DNA of 64,000 bases from Polychytrium aggregatum (Eukaryota; Chytridiomycota; Chytridiomycetes; Polychytriales): contig NW_026516230.1 of assembly GCF_025602895.1 (NCBI RefSeq), positions 310,001 through 374,000 on the forward strand, written 5' to 3'. The position numbers and the translations under genes were made by a program. Position 1 is the stretch's first letter. Each line of letters starts with the position of its first letter. Below the pieces are notes generated by a model. It was given only the letters and a program-made list of their open reading frames with translations, searched no databases and was not told the DNA's origin. Below are positions 22,267-33,512 of this stretch, piece by piece.

Positions 22267-23397
22267 TTGGGCGATTGCTGAGAGCAGGATCGAAAACAGT
22301 GTTTGAGGCAAGAGACAGAGGCGGGCTGAGGAGCTGATGGTGTGCAAACCGGGGCAGCAGACGCCGGGCTATTTATGCAGATCGCCCGCGGGCACATCCG
22401 CGGCAGCACTGGTCCCGCATGGAGGATGACCAACAGCGCCTCTGCCCTTGTTGCCGCCATGCATGCGTGGCAGCCTCCTTGGGCTGGTGATGTATGGATC
22501 TCGAGATGACAAGGCCACGGGGTGGCGATGCAACGGTGAGCCGTTGTGCTGTACATGGTGCTGGTCAGCTGCGGTGGGCCGGGCAGGGGGCGGGAGCAAG
22601 CCAGGCTGACGGGCGAGGGGCTGGCAGACGGTGGCACCTCCTGAACAGCGGCGGGGTGGTCGCCGATAGCGATGCGGATACAAGGCCCTTGGTCGGGGCT
22701 GGTTGGCTTGAAGGAGAACGACCGGGGCGGCTTGAAGGAACTCAGCCACAGCCCCGATCCGACTGGATACCCCCGAGTGATCCATGGCGGGGGGCTGCAA
22801 AGGTGCCGGACCGGATGATACAGAGCGAGCACCGGATGATGCGGAGCAGCAACATCGGGATACAACCACAACGCGGGACAAGATCGTGGCACCGGACCAC
22901 GCGCGCTGTATATGTATACCGCCGTGCGCTGTGCGACCGTGGCGCTTGTGTGGCACGTCGGTGCGACCGTGTTCCGTGGATGCAGGCCGTTCTGTGCGTG
23001 GAGCTTCGGCCAATGGGCGCATGCCGGATCGATCCGCCCCCGAGTGGATGGATCCAGCGGGCTCGCACGTGGTGCGCAGCCGTCCCGGATTCTCGGCGAT
23101 GCGCGGTCAGGGCTTGGGCCTTTGCGCCGCCCGTCGCCAAACCGCCGATCCATCTGCCGATCCATCTGCCGATCCATCTGCCGATCCATCTGCCGGTCCA
23201 TCTGCCAACTCGTTCGTCCCTCGGCCCCCGCGATCCGCGATCCCTTTGTAAAGGTGCTTGTCGAGGACAAGTCGAACCGGAGCTGCTCCAACTGCCATTC
23301 GCCTTCCAAACGGCTCTGTCTCTCGCTCGTACCGGCGCCAACCAAGACCATCCCAGACTCTTCCTCTTTGGCAACCAAAGCGGGATACATCGGCTGA
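22267..23397. other. long divergent intergenic region with 12-bp tandem repeat
   Basis: 1.13 kb between the M43 protease (minus) and RMD1 (plus) starts. A 12-bp unit (gatccatctgcc) repeats five times at about 23149-23210. A TATATGTATA string lies at 22911-22920. A minus-strand frame of 470 codons crosses the region, but it is Arg/Pro/His-rich and its repeat part reads DRQM, so I treat it as noncoding. Confidence 0.5.
23149..23210. repeat. 12-bp tandem repeat, about 5 copies
   Basis: Unit gatccatctgcc, nearly perfect, in the divergent region between the M43 protease and RMD1. Confidence 0.85.
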
Positions 23398-25330
23398 ATG
23401 ATGAAGGCACTCTTACAACAAGGCTCGGCTGCCATCCGCCGCATCAGGGCCGCCCCGCCCCATATGCAGATGCCAGCGTGCTCCTCGAGTGGACCCAAAA
23501 TCCTCGCCCCGCTTTCAGGCGGACAACTGCAACGATGGAGCCAGCCAGTCGTGGGCTTGACTCCCGCCTGGCTGTCACGCCGATATAATGCGGCCTTCTC
23601 AATCAAAGAGGTGAGCACACATTCCCACGGCCGTGTCGAATGTATCCCGACCTGTGTCCGTCCCCGGGGTCGCACTTTGTTTCAACGACCTCAACTGTTC
23701 GGTGCACGATCCATGGCATTTACTCGCGGCTCACGCACCTTTGCCTTCTCGACAATCGACGCCCAGCTCTACGACAACATCGACCGGAGAAACACCAAGG
23801 CAAAGAAAAAAGCCGGCGTGCGCGATATCATCAGCGAGGAGGCATATGTCCCCGCGGCTCCGGGATTCACGTCGCCGACGCCTCAGGTCAGGACGGTGCT
23901 GGAGAGAGTGGCTTGGATATGCCGTGCATCTGAAGAGTCAGCGTGACGAAAATGGGTTGCAGTCTCTGTCGGGCTTGACCGCACTTGCATTGGATCGTCA
24001 GGAGCATATCGACTCGTGCTGATACTGCATCCACTGCATCACCGCTGCATCCACTGCATCCACCACCTTCATCGTCTCACCGCGACAACTCAATCCGCTT
24101 CGATCGAAACCGCCTTCCGCGCTGCAGCTCCACAAAGCCAACGCCTTCTGCACCGCCGAGAACTACCACTTTTCCAACCTACTCCCCATCCTGCAGAAAA
24201 AGTACATTCTGCATCCCTATATCGCCGATGATGTCTACCACATCCAGCTGCCCGAGCCCGGTGTATCTCCTGGTTCCTCCGAGGGTGCACCACGACAGCC
24301 AAGTGCTGCTGAGGCCTTCATCTTCAACAGCGGGACGGTCGTCACCTGGGGAGCCACGGAGGCCCAAAACGAAGCCCTGCTCGAGGATCTCAAGGCCGTC
24401 GAAGTGAATCGATACAAGAGCCCCGAGACAGAGTGGTTCGATTATCTCCACGATCCTTCGGTGTGAGTCTCACTGGCGCTATTGCAAGCAGAGCCCCTCT
24501 TTGTCCCTTCTTCATATGGCCGACGGTAGCATCGCACCCAAACCAAGTACCGCGGGGCTATCCTGCTTCTATGCGTGGTTGTCTTGGTCGATATTCTAAC
24601 ATTCTCCATCCATTCAATCGCCCCACCCCATCCGTCGATCCTTTACAGCGCAGGCGGGCTGGTATCAGACACCATAGTTCTCGGCAGCAGGCTGCCCACC
24701 CACCAGGCAATGCTAGCGTATTCATCGGGTCTCGTCCGGAGTGTCAAGCTTGCCGCCTTCGAGGAGCTTCTCGACAACCATCTCTACAACAACCGACAAA
24801 TCCCGCAGTACCTGCTGCTGGGCAAGAAGCTCCCCGTCGGCCGAGCCGCCATGTTGCGCAATCTCGGCCAGCTCTTTAGCCTGCGCGGACACGTCAACCT
24901 GCACTCGGAGCTACTGGACTCGCCCGACTTTTGCTGGAGCAACGACCGCATGGAGGAGGCCTTCTCGGCCATTTCCAAGAACCTGGATGTGACAGCCCGG
25001 ATCTCGGTCTTCAACAAGAAGCTCGACTACGCCAACGAGCTCGGCGAGGTGTTGCGGAACCACCTGCACGAACAGCACTCGCTCAAGCTGGAGTGGTGCA
25101 TCATCATTCTGATTTCGATCGAGATTCTCTTCACCATGATCCACTACATGGAGCGTTTTGGTATCCTGGACATCGAAGGCATGGCGGAGAAGTGGAAGGC
25201 GCGCCACCGCTCCATCGACGAGGCCGAGGTCCAGTCGATGGAAGACACCATGGTCGAGTCGACCATGACGGACGGCATAACCCTTTACGCCGACAAAAAG
25301 CACGGTCCCTCAAATAGCATCTCTGTGTAG
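23398..25330 (+). CDS. RMD1/RMND1 family (DUF155) mitochondrial protein
   Basis: Three exons (23398-23886, 24128-24462, 24649-25330) join in phase to 501 residues. The first about 110 residues are Arg-rich and lack acidic residues, consistent with a mitochondrial targeting sequence. The DUF155 core begins in exon 2 with NAFCTAENYHF and continues through GTVVTWGATEAQNEALL and AYSSGLVRSVKLAAFEELL. A C-terminal membrane span lies at about 424-441 (WCIIILISIEILFTMIHY), near the end as usual in RMD1/RMND1/Sif3 proteins. Human RMND1 supports mitochondrial translation; yeast RMD1 is less well understood. The start could also be one codon later, or at the downstream ATG at about 23713 if part of the leader is an intron. 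Confidence 0.88.
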
Positions 25331-26009
25331 AATGCGCTGATGTCCAGACTTTTCATGGCCGAGGACCCATTCACAGCATTCATCAAAGGCACATCGCGAC
25401 GCGCCTGCCTGAGCGAGACTATGGTGGGGAGAGCTAAGCTAGAGACAGAGATGGATCAATGAAGCACCCTTGTCAACCACCATCCGATTCTCTGAGGCAC
25501 GCGTGAGAAAGGGAGAGGGCGGCAGCGGTTCGCCGCCACTCTGCTCATTCCTTGGACGACCTGTATTCGACACCTCAGAGGTGCAGGCGCACATTCGAGT
25601 CACTCGAAATACACTGTCGTCGCCGGGTTGGGTGGGGTAAAACACGAGGCTCGATAGTGTGGGCCGTGCACAAACCCAGCCATCCACTTGCTGGGGACGC
25701 TAAACAGCACCCGCCCCGCCTCCCGATATCACTGGCGACGTTGGATTGGGTTCCGTTGAGCACGGCACGGCGCGGCCGATACTATGGCTCCGAGTATCGG
25801 CGAATTCCATCTCTCTCATTTTCAAATATCTCTTTCTTTTTGTGTCTGTTTCTTTGTTCGGAAGTACGGGGCGGGGCGGGGCGGGGCGGGGCGGTGAAGG
25901 GCTCTGGGTGTTTTTGGAACGGTATGAGCTTGAGCCGATGTGGGAAGTGTTGCACGGGACAGCGTCGATGGTGTTGTGATTTGTGGAAGCATCTGATGGC
26001 TGGCGCAGT
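25331..26009. other. convergent intergenic region with GGGGC repeat
   Basis: 680 bp between the RMD1 and NIPSNAP stops. A run of four to five ggggc units at 25867-25893 could form a G-quadruplex. No gene seen. Confidence 0.45.
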
Positions 26010-28295
26010 TTACTTGAGAGGCGAGAACGAATTGGCGCGGAGGATAAAGCCCTGCATGCGGTCGATAAGACGCACTGACAGAGACGTAGGTGGGATAAGA
26101 TGAGCAGAGAGCATAGCCTTGGATGGCTGGCTGTCGCCAATAGCCTGCAAGGGCGCTACGTGCAGGAAGCTGATCGGCTGAACTGAAGGGCAGCCACAGA
26201 TGTAGCAGGGGACGAGATGGTCCTTTTCGAGAGCAGCCGCGGCCACTCACCGGTTTTGTAAACTGTCTGTGACCATCCCTCGACCTGCCACGCGGCCTCT
26301 CGTCTCTCCTTTCGGGTTTGGAGATCGCTATGAATACATCCGAAGCCACGGGCAATCAGTTAGAACAGTGCCCGTTTGGCCGGCTGAAGCGTTATTGGCG
26401 GATGAGCGAGGCTCGAGGAGTCTCTGGCGAGCGAGAGCATGTGATACTTACGGATAGACCCACATGTGATGGACATAGTTGAGATGGCCAAGCTGCGAGA
26501 ACCAGGCACCAATCGGCTGGACGTGCTTGCGGCGAGCCTCGAGTCCGCGACGCCTTCGAGACACAGCGATTCAGCATGCGCATACACAATCCTCCATGCT
26601 CAGTGCTGACCTCATTTGGAGAATCCAGACAAGAGCGAATGGATGGGCGTTTGTTGCTCCAGCTCCAGCACCTACCATTCAGTCTCCCATTCCAGCAGGC
26701 GGCCGGGCTATGGATATGCATATGCATCCAAATACGATGGCAAGCATCAAGCGAGCAACGCCGTGTGTGGGAAAGGACATTTTTGTTTGCCCGAAAGGCA
26801 TTCGTCATCGAGAAGAGCGACTGTGAGCATGCAGACCGAGCAGTAACTCAATCAAAGCCAGATCCGTGGCGACGGTCGGACACAGCGACAGGCAAGCCCG
26901 GGTTGAAGCGACAAAGTACCGATCGAGACCACGTTATCAGTTTCCAAAGACACGATCAGACCCACCTTCAGCTGATAGGTTCGCAGCTCGTAGACGCCAC
27001 CGTGGGCAGCGGGAGGACTGCCTGCCCAGAAGGCAAACTCGAGCATGATCTGGTTCTTTCGCTGGCGCAGCATCGGGCGCAGCTTCTTTTCAAACTCGCG
27101 GTGTGCCTGGTTGACGCATACCCATGCAGCCAAGTTGTCAAGTTGTGCGAGCCATGGACACGCATGAATGGAGATCTGGAGGTCAGCAATGCACCTGTGG
27201 CCGGTCGGCAGAGGATCCAGCAGCCGAGCGGATCGGCTGAACAGCAGTTTGACGCGTCGTTGCCCCTGGTCGTGCTCCTTGGACCAGGGTCTGAAGAGTC
27301 CAGGCCGCCGCCTCCCCGGCGATAGCACGGATGCATACCAGATCCTGAGCCAGCAGCGCCTTGGTCTCGGTGTATCCCTGGACGGCATGCGACAACATAG
27401 ATCAGTTTCGGCTGTCGACTTGGGCTAGAGACCGGCCAGGAAACCTGCCCATCGACATACCGGATAGTGATTGTATTCCCAAACGTGCACTGCCAAGGGG
27501 GAGACCGAGCCGTGGGTGAGAGATCGGCCATGGCGACGAACGGGCGGGCCGTCAGATCTGATGCCGTGATGGAGATCCTCGAGCAAGGAGTTCGCCAGAA
27601 TGGCTTACCGGCCTGGTCCAGGTCGCCGATTTCGGTGGTCCAGCTGCCAAACAACTTGACCTTGAAGGCCGGATCCTCGGCCACCTTGGTGTAGCGCTCG
27701 CCCCTGGTAAGAGAGGAGGGCCGTCGCAGCTGTGAGATCGGTGCGTTCGCACAGATCGATTGTGCTCTCTGCGTAGAGGCAGCACCGGACTTACACCAGT
27801 CCGAGATAATCGTCCCAGGCCTCGGGCTTGACGTCATGGACTGCACGGCCAAGCATATGAGATGCGTATTGCTACGGGTGAGAAGTGCGAGCATCGGCGT
27901 GCCAAGACCAACCTGACGCTCTTCTGGAACGGGCCGACGCAGTGTAACGCAAGCAGGCTTGAATACAGCTGACGATACATACTCTGGAGCTCGTGGACGT
28001 ACTTGCCCCTGGCCAGCAACTTGGAATGGGTATCCTGGACTTCCTGGAACGGCGAGTCGTCCTCGGAGACGCCATGGAGGATGGACTTGACGATCGACTG
28101 GGCCTTTCCGGCGACGGTGGTCTTTGCGGGAGGGGGACTGGGTGGCACCGAGCCCGCAGCCGCATCCGAGAATGCGGTGGCGGTTATTTCGGGGAACTGG
28201 CTCAGCATAGCATTCCTGTGGAGGGCACGGAAGGGGATGCGGGCGTGGCCGAGGTGGGGGAGGCGAGAAAGCGGACGAGCGACCAGAGGAACCAT
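26010..28295 (-). CDS. NIPSNAP family mitochondrial protein
   Basis: Ten exons (28295-27983, 27840-27795, 27703-27609, 27489-27461, 27377-27339, 27106-26966, 26707-26676, 26553-26452, 26327-26251, 26074-26010) all keep phase and give 312 residues. The chained protein follows the family order: KYVHELQ and HDVKPEAWDDYL, LFGSWTTEIGDLDQAVHVWEY, RQRKNQIMLEFAFW, GGVYELRTYQLKPG, LLEWETEW, FSQLGHLNYVHHMWVYPDLQ, REAAWQVEGW. The N-terminus MVPLVARPLSRLPHLG is Arg-rich and fits mitochondrial import. The family has two ferredoxin-like repeats and is tied to mitochondrial quality control; its biochemical activity is uncertain. Several exons are only 29-46 bp. A GGGAGT hexamer array lies just upstream of the start. 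Confidence 0.93.
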
Positions 28296-29108
28296 TTGGG
28301 CGGCGATGGGTGGTGGGAGTGGGAGTGGGAGTGGGAGTGGGAGTGGGAGTGGAAGTGGGAGTGGGAGGAAAGCTGATCGAGGGAGGAGGAGGGGCAGCAA
28401 TGGTCAGGCCGAGGGCAGGCGGGCAATGAGCGTGCTTGCAGGCCTGGTGACTTGCGGCCACCGGACCAACGAAGCCGCACGCCAGCGACGGCATGGCCGT
28501 TGCTCTGATGGACTCGCAGTGAGCACCCGGTGGTCCCCGTTCGCAGTCGGCGGTGCGATGAACAGCAGCGGGCAAGCCAGCCGTATATTGAACCGACGGT
28601 GATGAACAATCAATGAGACGATACACCGTTGGTCGAGGTTGGCACATCAACCTGCCGGGCTCGGAAATCACAAGGATACGCATCACCAGTCGGCCTCCGA
28701 TAGCTCTGAATCTGATGATTCCGAGTTGAGCATCGGCTCACATCGACGATTCATGATGCCACAGTTTAATCGCTGGAGCACGTTCATTTGTGGCAGACCT
28801 CGAAGAGACTGGCCGTATCGATCACGGTTCCAAATGTACATTCATGATTCCAATTGCATCGATCATGGTCCCATTGCATCATTCATGATCCCAATTGTAT
28901 CGATACTGCGATGGATTGGACGGCCTCTCTGGACAGCGATCGATGCTGTGGATTCGCCTGACTGCCTGCACAGGAGCACTCTCTTTGGCGTGCCCCGGAG
29001 CGTCGCCGTCCGCTGAATGCAGTATCCATTGCGGCATGATATCGCTCGAAACTGTATTCATGTCTTGCGGGAGAACCGGAGCATAGCAACAGAGCCAAAC
29101 ATCACCGG
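28296..29108. other. intergenic region with hexamer array and short direct repeats
   Basis: About 810 bp between the NIPSNAP start and the ZNF830-like stop. A (gggagt)n array at 28311-28368 sits immediately upstream of the NIPSNAP ATG. At about 28838-28908 the string attcatgat(t/c)ccaattg recurs, with catcgat between copies. A 125-codon plus frame (28639-29016) has no recognisable features. Confidence 0.45.
28311..28368. repeat. GGGAGT hexamer array
   Basis: About nine copies of gggagt, one with a substitution (ggaagt), directly 5' of the NIPSNAP start codon on its noncoding strand. Confidence 0.85.
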
Positions 29109-30172
29109 CTACAGCTCCTTGCTCCTCCATCCAAAGGCGTCTTCGTCTTCGTCTTCGTCTTCGTCCTCATCCTCGTCTTGGTCGAGAGCGGCCGATGTGT
29201 CTTCCATTTCTTGATCGGCATTGCCCGTGATGCCTGCCCGGGCTGTCATGGTGTCTCTCGAGTCGACTTGCTGCATCCGCTGTCGTGATGCCTTCAGCTC
29301 CTGTAATCGCGCCGCAAGCGACATCTGCTCCTGCTGCTCTTCAAGCCCTCGGCTGAGGCCAAGCTCTTCGGCTTCAAAGTCGTCTGCGACATCAAAGGCT
29401 CGAGCCTCTTCCTCGATGGACTTTTGGAACTCGGCGATCTGATCTTGCAGCGCGCGTTCGGCATCTTGCTCATGCTGATATTGCTCCTCCTTGGTGGGCT
29501 GGTCAAAGAAGTTGGACGGGAGCTTGTCGAGCGCCGGCTCGGGTGTGGCTTCGGCCTCGGGTGCTGCCGGTCCAGCGGCCTGATCAAAGAAGCCGCTTGG
29601 GAGAGCCGACAGTGCACCCGTGCTCCCGGCCGTGGTATCAAGTCTCATTTTCTTTGCGGACGACTTTTGCGCCTCGTCGTCCTCACTCGGCTCCTCGTCG
29701 CTGTCATCGCCGTATCCCTGTGCCAGTAGGCCCGTCACGGCAGAAGCCGATGGAGCTGCTGACTGACGAGTCTTTGGCGGGGCAGCGGCTTGGGCGGTCG
29801 CTTTGGTTGGAGCTGGACCTGGGGCCTGTGCCTTCTGCTTCAGCTGAAGAAGCGCCTCCTTATGAGACTTGCTTGCCAAATGCGCCGTGAACAGTGCCTC
29901 TTTGACCGGGACATTGCAGACGGCTGCGAGCAGTAAATCGAAGGTACATATGCGGGCGGGTGCATAAAGTAGCGCTGCGTTAATGCCGGTCCAGAAACGA
30001 TGCAGCATCCTACCCACCGAATACGATCGATGCCACAGAATGTGTCGAGATCGGTCCAGCGCCGCTCACCGCACTTGAGTTTATCGCCGTCGTACTTGGC
30101 CAGCGGATGGCTGACCCGCTTGACCACCCGGGCTGATTTGGCCTGCTTCAGTAGGCTTCGGACGTCGCTCAT
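29109..30172 (-). CDS. ZNF830/CCDC16-like zinc finger protein
   Basis: Two exons (30172-30070, 29923-29109) join in phase to 305 residues. The junction completes a C2H2 finger at about residues 34-54: C-x2-C-x12-H-x5-H within KCAVCNVPVKEALFTAH. Upstream is the short basic N-terminus MSDVRSLLKQAKSARVV. Downstream come an Ala/Pro-rich linker, two LPxxFFDQ motifs typical of the ZNF830 family, a long coiled coil (EEQYQHEQDAERALQDQI) and an acidic (DE)n tail from a TCGTCT repeat at 29139-29182. ZNF830 is nuclear and associated with spliceosome components and genome stability. The unspliced frame that reads into the intron gives no N-terminal finger. Divergent from SWC4 with 260 bp between starts. 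Confidence 0.88.
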
Positions 30173-30310
30173 GTCGCAAACGGCCGGGTGGATCGGGAAG
30201 AGAGCCAGATCGCAGCGAAGGGCGGGGGTCGCTCCAAGGCAAAATCGCAAGGCGGCCTGGCTGGCGCTTGGTTGCTCGCTGCTTGGTCCTCTCGGACCTG
30301 ATCCAACCCT

Positions 30311-30351
<41 letters not shown>

Positions 30352-30432
30352 GGCGACAGATCCACCAGGACCGCAAGCTTGCCTCCAGGCCCAACCGAAC
30401 CCAACCATCCCTCCCAGGCCGCGCTCACTGCA
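30173..30432. promoter_or_regulatory. compact divergent promoter with (CTG)n tract
   Basis: 260 bp between the ZNF830-like start (minus) and the SWC4 start (plus). A run of about 12 ctg triplets lies at 30313-30349. In the SWC4 frame it would encode poly-Ala if translation began at the in-frame GTG/ATG further upstream (30268). Confidence 0.5.
30313..30349. repeat. (CTG)12 trinucleotide tract
   Basis: Uninterrupted ctg triplets in the ZNF830-SWC4 divergent region; the strand sense alternates between Leu, Ala, Cys or Gln runs depending on frame. Confidence 0.9.
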
Positions 30433-32035
30433 ATGTCCACCAAGCTGGCGAGCGGCATTCCGTCGCTCCAGATCACCCCAAAACCCATCCCGACCGACTC
30501 GTCGACACCAAGCAAATGGTAGGGCAGGCGTGCAGAGGCGGCCCTTGGCTCTGCATCCATTGCTGCAGAAGGATCGCCACCAGATTCGATTAGTCGACGG
30601 TGGCACTTGGGTTTGGTCTGCATTGAGCGAGCCGCTGCGTTTTCATCGGTCGATGACCGCAAAGCCTCCTGCTCATTCGCTCACCGGCCATGTTCTCGCC
30701 GCTTCGTCCACAATGCCAATCTCCTGGATATAAAAACAGGCTCTGGAAGCCCTTTGTTGTTCCGTCACGAACAGACGGCCTCGTTCTCAGTCACTGGGAG
30801 AAATCGACCGGCGACGATTCGGGTGCGTTGGCAGGATCGTCGATGCTTCCGAGTCCCAGATGCTCTGTGGCTCCGGGCCGGTGCAGGAGCCAAAGACGGT
30901 GATGTCGATATCCAACATGGCTCGTCGGACTGATTTCTCTGTCTGCGGACCCGCTACGATCGCCAGAAAAACCACCTGATTTCACCTTCCGGGATTTTGG
31001 TATCGTTCAGTACACCGACGAAGAGTACCGGACCCATCTCGAAGGTCAGCGACGAACATTTTACACATCTCCTCTGTCTTTGCTGCGGCGTGCGATCGAG
31101 GACAGAGAGCATGAATCATATCTTGGACGGCCGATGAGCCACCTTGAATCCTCACGGCCCGATAACCAAGCCTCACATCCGTCCCCATTCGGGACATTGT
31201 TTTGCATTCGGCAGATCCAGACTGGACCAAGGAGGAGACCGACTACCTGTTTGGCTTGTGCAAGACATATGACCTGCGCTGGTTTGTCATTCACGACCGG
31301 TACGAGTTCCCGGGGAAGATGCGGACGATGGAGGTGAGCCATCTGTCGAAACCTGTGCCTCTCGTGGATGCTGTTCCCTGATCGAGCGTCACTGAATCCC
31401 CGGCGCATGCAGGAGCTCAAGGACAGGATCTTTGTCATCAACAACAAGCTGGGCTCTTTGAAGCTGATCCCGCAGAACTACAAGTTTGACAAAAACAAGG
31501 AAGTGGAGCGCAAGAAGAACCTGCGAACGCTACTGGGCCGCTCGAGGGAGCAGATGATGGTGGGTCACTGGATCCTGAGCTGCAGGGCTGGACAGCGCAA
31601 TCGAAAGCACCGTACATGGCACCGAAGCATGTGTCCAGACCCACCACAGGCTATTGATCTCGGCCTGGCTCACGCTGATCGCATTGTCGCATTAGGAGGA
31701 GGCATATCTGGTCTACGAGCTTCGCCAACGTCAGCAAAACGAAACCCGGACTGCTCGCGAGCGAGATCTGTTGGTGTCGGATCTGCGATTCATCGATTCC
31801 ACAAGCATAGGATCTCAGAAACCCACAGGCTCGGGCGAGGCTGCAGCGACTACGACTGACCATTCAGAGAGTCTCAGGGTACGTCGGGGGGGGGGCAAGA
31901 TTGGCTCTATCAGACCAATGGTCTTGGTTTGGCGAATGGATTTGGAGCCGATGGTTGCGCTGAAAGATAGCATTGGCTGAAAAGTCTGTGTGGCCGACTT
32001 GCCCATTTAATATCTGTACCACCACCACCACCACC

Positions 32036-32092
<57 letters not shown>

Positions 32093-33048
32093 GGCAGAAA
32101 AAGAAAAAGTCGCTCCAGAAAATCGTTACAGCCACTCCAGGCACCCCGGCGGCAGAGTCGCCGAGCCACGAGGGACGTCATCTCAAGAAATCGCACACGA
32201 AATCCGCCGAATCTGCCGAGGGTGAGCTGCTCTGCTGTTGCCAGGGATGTTGGCAGCAAGTGCGCGCAATTCGTTTTTATGCTTCATGGCTGGATCAAGG
32301 CCAGGACGATATGCTGGGAAGGGGAGTGTGTGTGTTTGCTTTGCATCGAGCCGAGCTGTACTTGTTTTGCTGACATGGCCGCTCTCAAGCTTTGGATTCG
32401 CCTCTGAAGAGCGCGAAGCCCCAGGCGATGATTTATGCTCGAAGTCAGAAGCTGACGCCGCTCAAGACAGCGTTAATACCCAAGGTCCACCACATGCTGG
32501 AAGAGCTCGGAGTTGGTAGGCTTCATCGCCATTGCCACTCGCGCCGGTCTCACGTTTCTGTAGCCTCGGCGTCCTGCTGTCCTCGCCTGCCCCTTACATC
32601 TGCTTCTGGTGACTCTCGCTCCAGCGATTCGGCCGCGCATGCCCACGGCCCAAGTTATGGCCAAGTACGAAGAGCTGCGATCCAACATCCAAATCTTGAT
32701 CGAGCTGAAGCGCCAGCACGAAAAGGCCGAGCACGAGCTCAAAATGCTCACTGCCAAGAAGCACGGCCATGAACACGACGGAGCCGGAAAGCGGCCGTCG
32801 CTTCATCCGGGCGGGAGCATGGTGAGTCGTGCACTCTGTGGAGTCGGGACGCCAAGCGCAGACTCGTGCATATCCTGTGCATTCACCAAACCGCTACGGG
32901 TCACATTCGCTGCCTTTGCTGCTTTCTTCTTGGCTCACCTGCTCACATTCGGTTCGCTGCCTCGCTGGCGACTTTATTCCCCATTCATACACAGCTCAAA
33001 CGAAGCTTGGGCACCCCCGGCATGACCCCCAACAAGCGGCAGCGCTGA
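30433..33048 (+). CDS. SWC4: SWC4/DMAP1 subunit of SWR1 and NuA4 chromatin complexes
   Basis: Ten exons (30433-30518, 30740-30822, 30967-31044, 31215-31333, 31413-31559, 31696-31878, 32098-32221, 32390-32515, 32625-32821, 32995-33048) join in phase to 398 residues. Joining exons 1 and 2 restores the conserved W-x-W-x-P-F...TDG...HW block (KWLWKPF, SRTDGLVLSHW). Next come YTDEEYRTHL and the SANT-like DWTKEETDYLFGLCKTYDLR with WFVIHDRY. The C-terminal half has KLTPLKTALIPKVHHMLEELGV and a coiled coil ending with Lys/His-rich sequence, as in DMAP1. SWC4 bridges SWR1 (H2A.Z exchange) and NuA4 (histone acetylation). The N-terminus may extend upstream of 30433, since animal and fungal homologues have about 60 more residues there. 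Confidence 0.9.
32020..32093. repeat. (CAT/ACC) microsatellite inside a SWC4 intron
   Basis: A run of accacc then catcat units filling the intron between 31878 and 32098, ending four bases before the acceptor CAG. The exon that follows is in phase. Confidence 0.85.
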
Positions 33049-33512
33049 TGCCGTTGATATGTCCATTTGCACCCTCGTATCAACTGGCCGGCTGTAGGAT
33101 TTGGGAAGGGATTGTATTGGAACGCAACACGCATTTAGCCAGTCGGATAGCGCCGTAGCATCTCGACATCAAGAGTGTCGAACGACTCGCTGGCTGTGTT
33201 CTGGGTCTTGGGCATCTCTGGTGGTGGAATGACTCAAAGTGCTTGGTGAACCCGAGTCTCCGTGGACTCGATGGGTATCCCTTTTCTCGCCTGCACGAGG
33301 CATTCCCAAAGATAGCCATAATGCCAGCCGTTATTGGTCCTTGCTGGACAAATACCCTAGGGTGCGACAGAGTCCAAAAGGTTAGAGTCCTGCCAAAGAT
33401 CGCTCAGCCATCACCCCCTGTCGTTGCTGCTTCAATGGACTCGGGTGCTTACGCTGGTAGTCTTGAAGGATAAGGGGCACTTGAATCTGCAGCCGCGGGC
33501 GTTGGAGTTACA
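33049..33512. other. convergent intergenic region
   Basis: 460 bp between the SWC4 and ABC ATPase stops. No gene or notable structure seen. Confidence 0.4.

Noticed and set aside
22263-23675. 470-codon minus-strand frame
   Set aside because: Arg/Pro/His-rich, includes a literal 12-bp repeat translation, and overlaps the RMD1 5' exon in antisense; the real signal peptide gene starts at 22266.
26968-28686. 572-codon minus-strand frame
   Set aside because: It runs through introns of NIPSNAP; only a segment matches the family, and the ten-exon model explains all conserved motifs.
28639-29016. 125-codon plus-strand frame upstream of the ZNF830-like gene's 3' end
   Set aside because: Composition follows local direct repeats; no conserved motif or partner exon.
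30311-30733. Poly-Leu frame over the (CTG)n tract
   Set aside because: The SWC4 exon-exon junction at 30518/30740 restores the conserved W-x-W-x-P-F motif, so this frame is intronic or untranslated.
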